Origin: Exiguobacterium sp. Helios
GTDB lineage: Bacteria > Bacillota > Bacilli > Exiguobacteriales > Exiguobacteriaceae
Assembly (NCBI RefSeq): GCF_014524545.1
Contig: NZ_CP053557.1
Coordinates: 1,141,501-1,205,500, forward strand
Reading direction: 5' to 3'
DNA: 64,000 nt
Positions 62,683-64,000 of this stretch are shown one piece after another. The translations under genes were made by a program, and so were the position numbers. Each line of letters opens with the position of its first letter. Position 1 is the stretch's first letter. Under the pieces are notes generated by a model. It worked only from the letters and a program-made list of their open reading frames with translations, did no database searches and was not told where the DNA came from.

Positions 62683-62942
62683 ATGAGTTAAGTAGTCAGA
62701 CAAATCGTTGTTCCAGAGAGCGGGAGAGAGGTGGAACTTCCGTACAGCGATGTCTGATGAATGGTCTCATGAGAGCATGACTGAACGGTAAGTAGGTCGT
62801 GACGGAAGCCCCCGTTATCTTAGGCTACGATGTCTCGTCAAGACGCATCGGAAGAGTGGGAACGTGTATCGTTCCAATTGTGAGGTGGCACCGCGAGTCT
62901 ATCGTCCTCCATACGGCATTTGCTGTATGGAGGACTTTTTTT
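62683..62942 (+). promoter_or_regulatory. Second tryptophan T-box riboswitch
   Basis: Basal helix ATGAG (62683) with CTCAT (62766), upper helix TCAGACA (62696) with TGTCTGA (62751), AG bulge AGAGAGCGGG near 62715 and specifier TGG at 62762-62764 in TGAATGGT. The T-box AGGTGGCACCGCG is at 62883-62895, with UGGC matching a G73 tRNA-Trp exactly. Terminator GTCCTCCATAC with its complement and seven T spans 62904-62942, 19 bases before trpE. Confidence 0.9.
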
Positions 62943-62961
62943 ATATCAGGAGGCGAACAGG

Positions 62962-64000
62962 ATGATCGAGACAGAACAATTGATAATCGAGCAAATCGAA
63001 ATGAACGGCGATGAATTGACGCCAATCTCCATCTTTTTAAATCTGGAAGGAGACCGGAAATGTCTGCTTGAAAGCTCAGCGAGCGGCAGTAACGGTCGTT
63101 ACTCGATCATCGGCGTCAATCCGGTCGAATTGCTTCGGGCGGAAGGCAATCAAGTGACGCGGCACCATCTTCAGACGGAAGAAACCGTGACGATGACAGG
63201 GAATCCGGTCCGGCTGTTGCAACAGTCTGTGACACGGGGGACGACCGATGCCGACTTTCCGTTCTTAAGCGGCGCAATCGGCTATGTCGGCTATGATGCG
63301 ATTCGGGCGTATGAGAACATCGGAGCGGTACCGGACAGTGACCGCAATTTGCCGGACGCCTTGCTTGCCGTCTATGACGAAATTATTTTATATGACCACC
63401 TGGAACACCGGGTGCATTTAATTCATACGTCACTCGGTGGACTGACGGACCGGCAGGAGATGATTCGGAAACTGAAGCTCCGCAAAACCTTACTGGAACA
63501 AACCGGTCAGCAGACCCGGATCGAGCGCCCGCTTGAAAACATCGTCTATCAACCGCAGATTGAAAAAGAAACTTTTATATCACTCGTCGAACAGGCGAAA
63601 CAACATATTCGTCAGGGAGATGTGTTCCAACTGGTCCTGTCGCAACGGCTCGATGCGACATTCGCCGGCGACCCGTTCCACTTTTACCGGAAGCTGCGCC
63701 AGGACAATCCGAGCCCGTATCTCTTTTACATTGATTTAGGAGAAGTCATCGTCCTTGGTGCATCACCGGAAAGTCTGGTCCAGGTCAAAGGTCGTCATGT
63801 CACGACAAATCCGATTGCCGGGACACGGCCCCGCGGAAAAACGAAACAGGAAGACACGCAACTGGCGCATGATTTATTGAACGACGAGAAAGAACAGGCT
63901 GAACACCGGATGCTCGTTGACTTAGGACGAAATGATCTTGGTCAAGTCTGCCAGGTCGGTACCATCCATGTCTCGCGGGAAATGGAAATCGAACGGTTCA
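62962..64000 (+). CDS. trpE: Anthranilate synthase component I (3' end outside the window)
   Basis: The first 346 codons of TrpE, which makes anthranilate from chorismate with ammonia supplied by TrpG. ATG follows AGGAGGCG. The N-terminal feedback site LLESSASG (tryptophan binding) is present near residue 36, then GDVFQLVLSQR near 222 and the chorismate-site stretch NPIAGTRPRG near 288 plus MLVDLGRNDLG near 318. No stop codon occurs before the window ends. It is probably the first gene of a trp operon under the two T-boxes. Confidence 0.94.
   Translation, partial: MIETEQLIIEQIEMNGDELTPISIFLNLEGDRKCLLESSASGSNGRYSIIGVNPVELLRAEGNQVTRHHLQTEETVTMTGNPVRLLQQSVTRGTTDADFPFLSGAIGYVGYDAIRAYENIGAVPDSDRNLPDALLAVYDEIILYDHLEHRVHLIHTSLGGLTDRQEMIRKLKLRKTLLEQTGQQTRIERPLENIVYQPQIEKETFISLVEQAKQHIRQGDVFQLVLSQRLDATFAGDPFHFYRKLRQDNPSPYLFYIDLGEVIVLGASPESLVQVKGRHVTTNPIAGTRPRGKTKQEDTQLAHDLLNDEKEQAEHRMLVDLGRNDLGQVCQVGTIHVSREMEIERF

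Noticed and set aside
62799-63014. 71-codon plus-strand frame across the second T-box and the trpE start
   Set aside because: It crosses the T-box and its terminator and the trpE ribosome site in another frame.

Overview
The window looks like chromosomal DNA of a low-to-mid GC Bacillales bacterium, most likely Exiguobacterium or a close relative. Gene order follows the B. subtilis yqg-yqh-yqi region (sodA-pbpA-pst, rpmG-fthC-yqgQ-glcK-ltaS, yqgW-yqgX-yqgY-yqgZ, comG, gcv, lipM-mntR, yqhP-yqhQ-aroQ-yqhT-efp, accBC-nusB-folD-xseAB-ispA-dxs-tlyA-argR-recN-spo0A, bkd). The sporulation genes that sit there in Bacillus (spoIIIA between efp and accB, spoIVB between recN and spo0A) are absent, while spo0A is kept. 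That is what I would expect of a non-sporulating Exiguobacterium. The genus is an inference from gene content, not a database result. I see no transposase, integrase, prophage or CRISPR.

Layout. 0-5 kb: a small membrane protein, a Na/Pi cotransporter, two CAT-anticodon tRNAs, a cytoplasmic alpha-amylase and Mn superoxide dismutase. 5-12 kb: class B penicillin-binding protein, then the phosphate-starvation operon pstS-C-A-B-phoU behind PhoP boxes. 12-15 kb: a DUF4912 protein with a GH57 branching enzyme. 15-25 kb: rpmG, fthC, a DUF92 membrane protein, L-lactate dehydrogenase behind three Rex-like sites, a GNAT acetyltransferase, an M42 peptidase, yqgQ, glucokinase, an LTA synthase paralogue and small yqg genes. 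25-29 kb: the comG competence pseudopilus operon with overlapping genes, running into shikimate kinase. 29-36 kb: glycine cleavage (gcvT-PA-PB), octanoyl transfer (lipM), mntR and an HPRT. 36-51 kb: house-keeping genes for EF-P, fatty acid initiation, folate, isoprenoids, DNA repair and Spo0A.

51.4-52.3 kb has no credible gene. It has its own strong promoter, many hairpins, a perfect 16-copy 10-bp tandem repeat in the middle and a strong terminator. I regard it as a candidate large structured non-coding RNA and the best candidate for something undescribed here. 52.3-62.3 kb is the branched-chain keto acid system: a sigma-54 activator (BkdR), a phased TGCAA array and a -24/-12 promoter, then ptb-bcd-buk-lpdV-bkdAA-bkdAB-bkdB. 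62.3-64 kb: two tandem tryptophan T-box leaders in front of trpE, which is cut by the window edge.

How they work together: the bkd genes turn Leu/Ile/Val into branched acyl-CoA primers for fatty acid synthesis, while accBC supplies malonyl-CoA. The gcv and bkd complexes both need lipoyl groups, which LipM helps supply. The GH13 amylase, GH57 enzyme, glucokinase and LDH suggest turnover of an internal glucan followed by fermentation when NADH rises.
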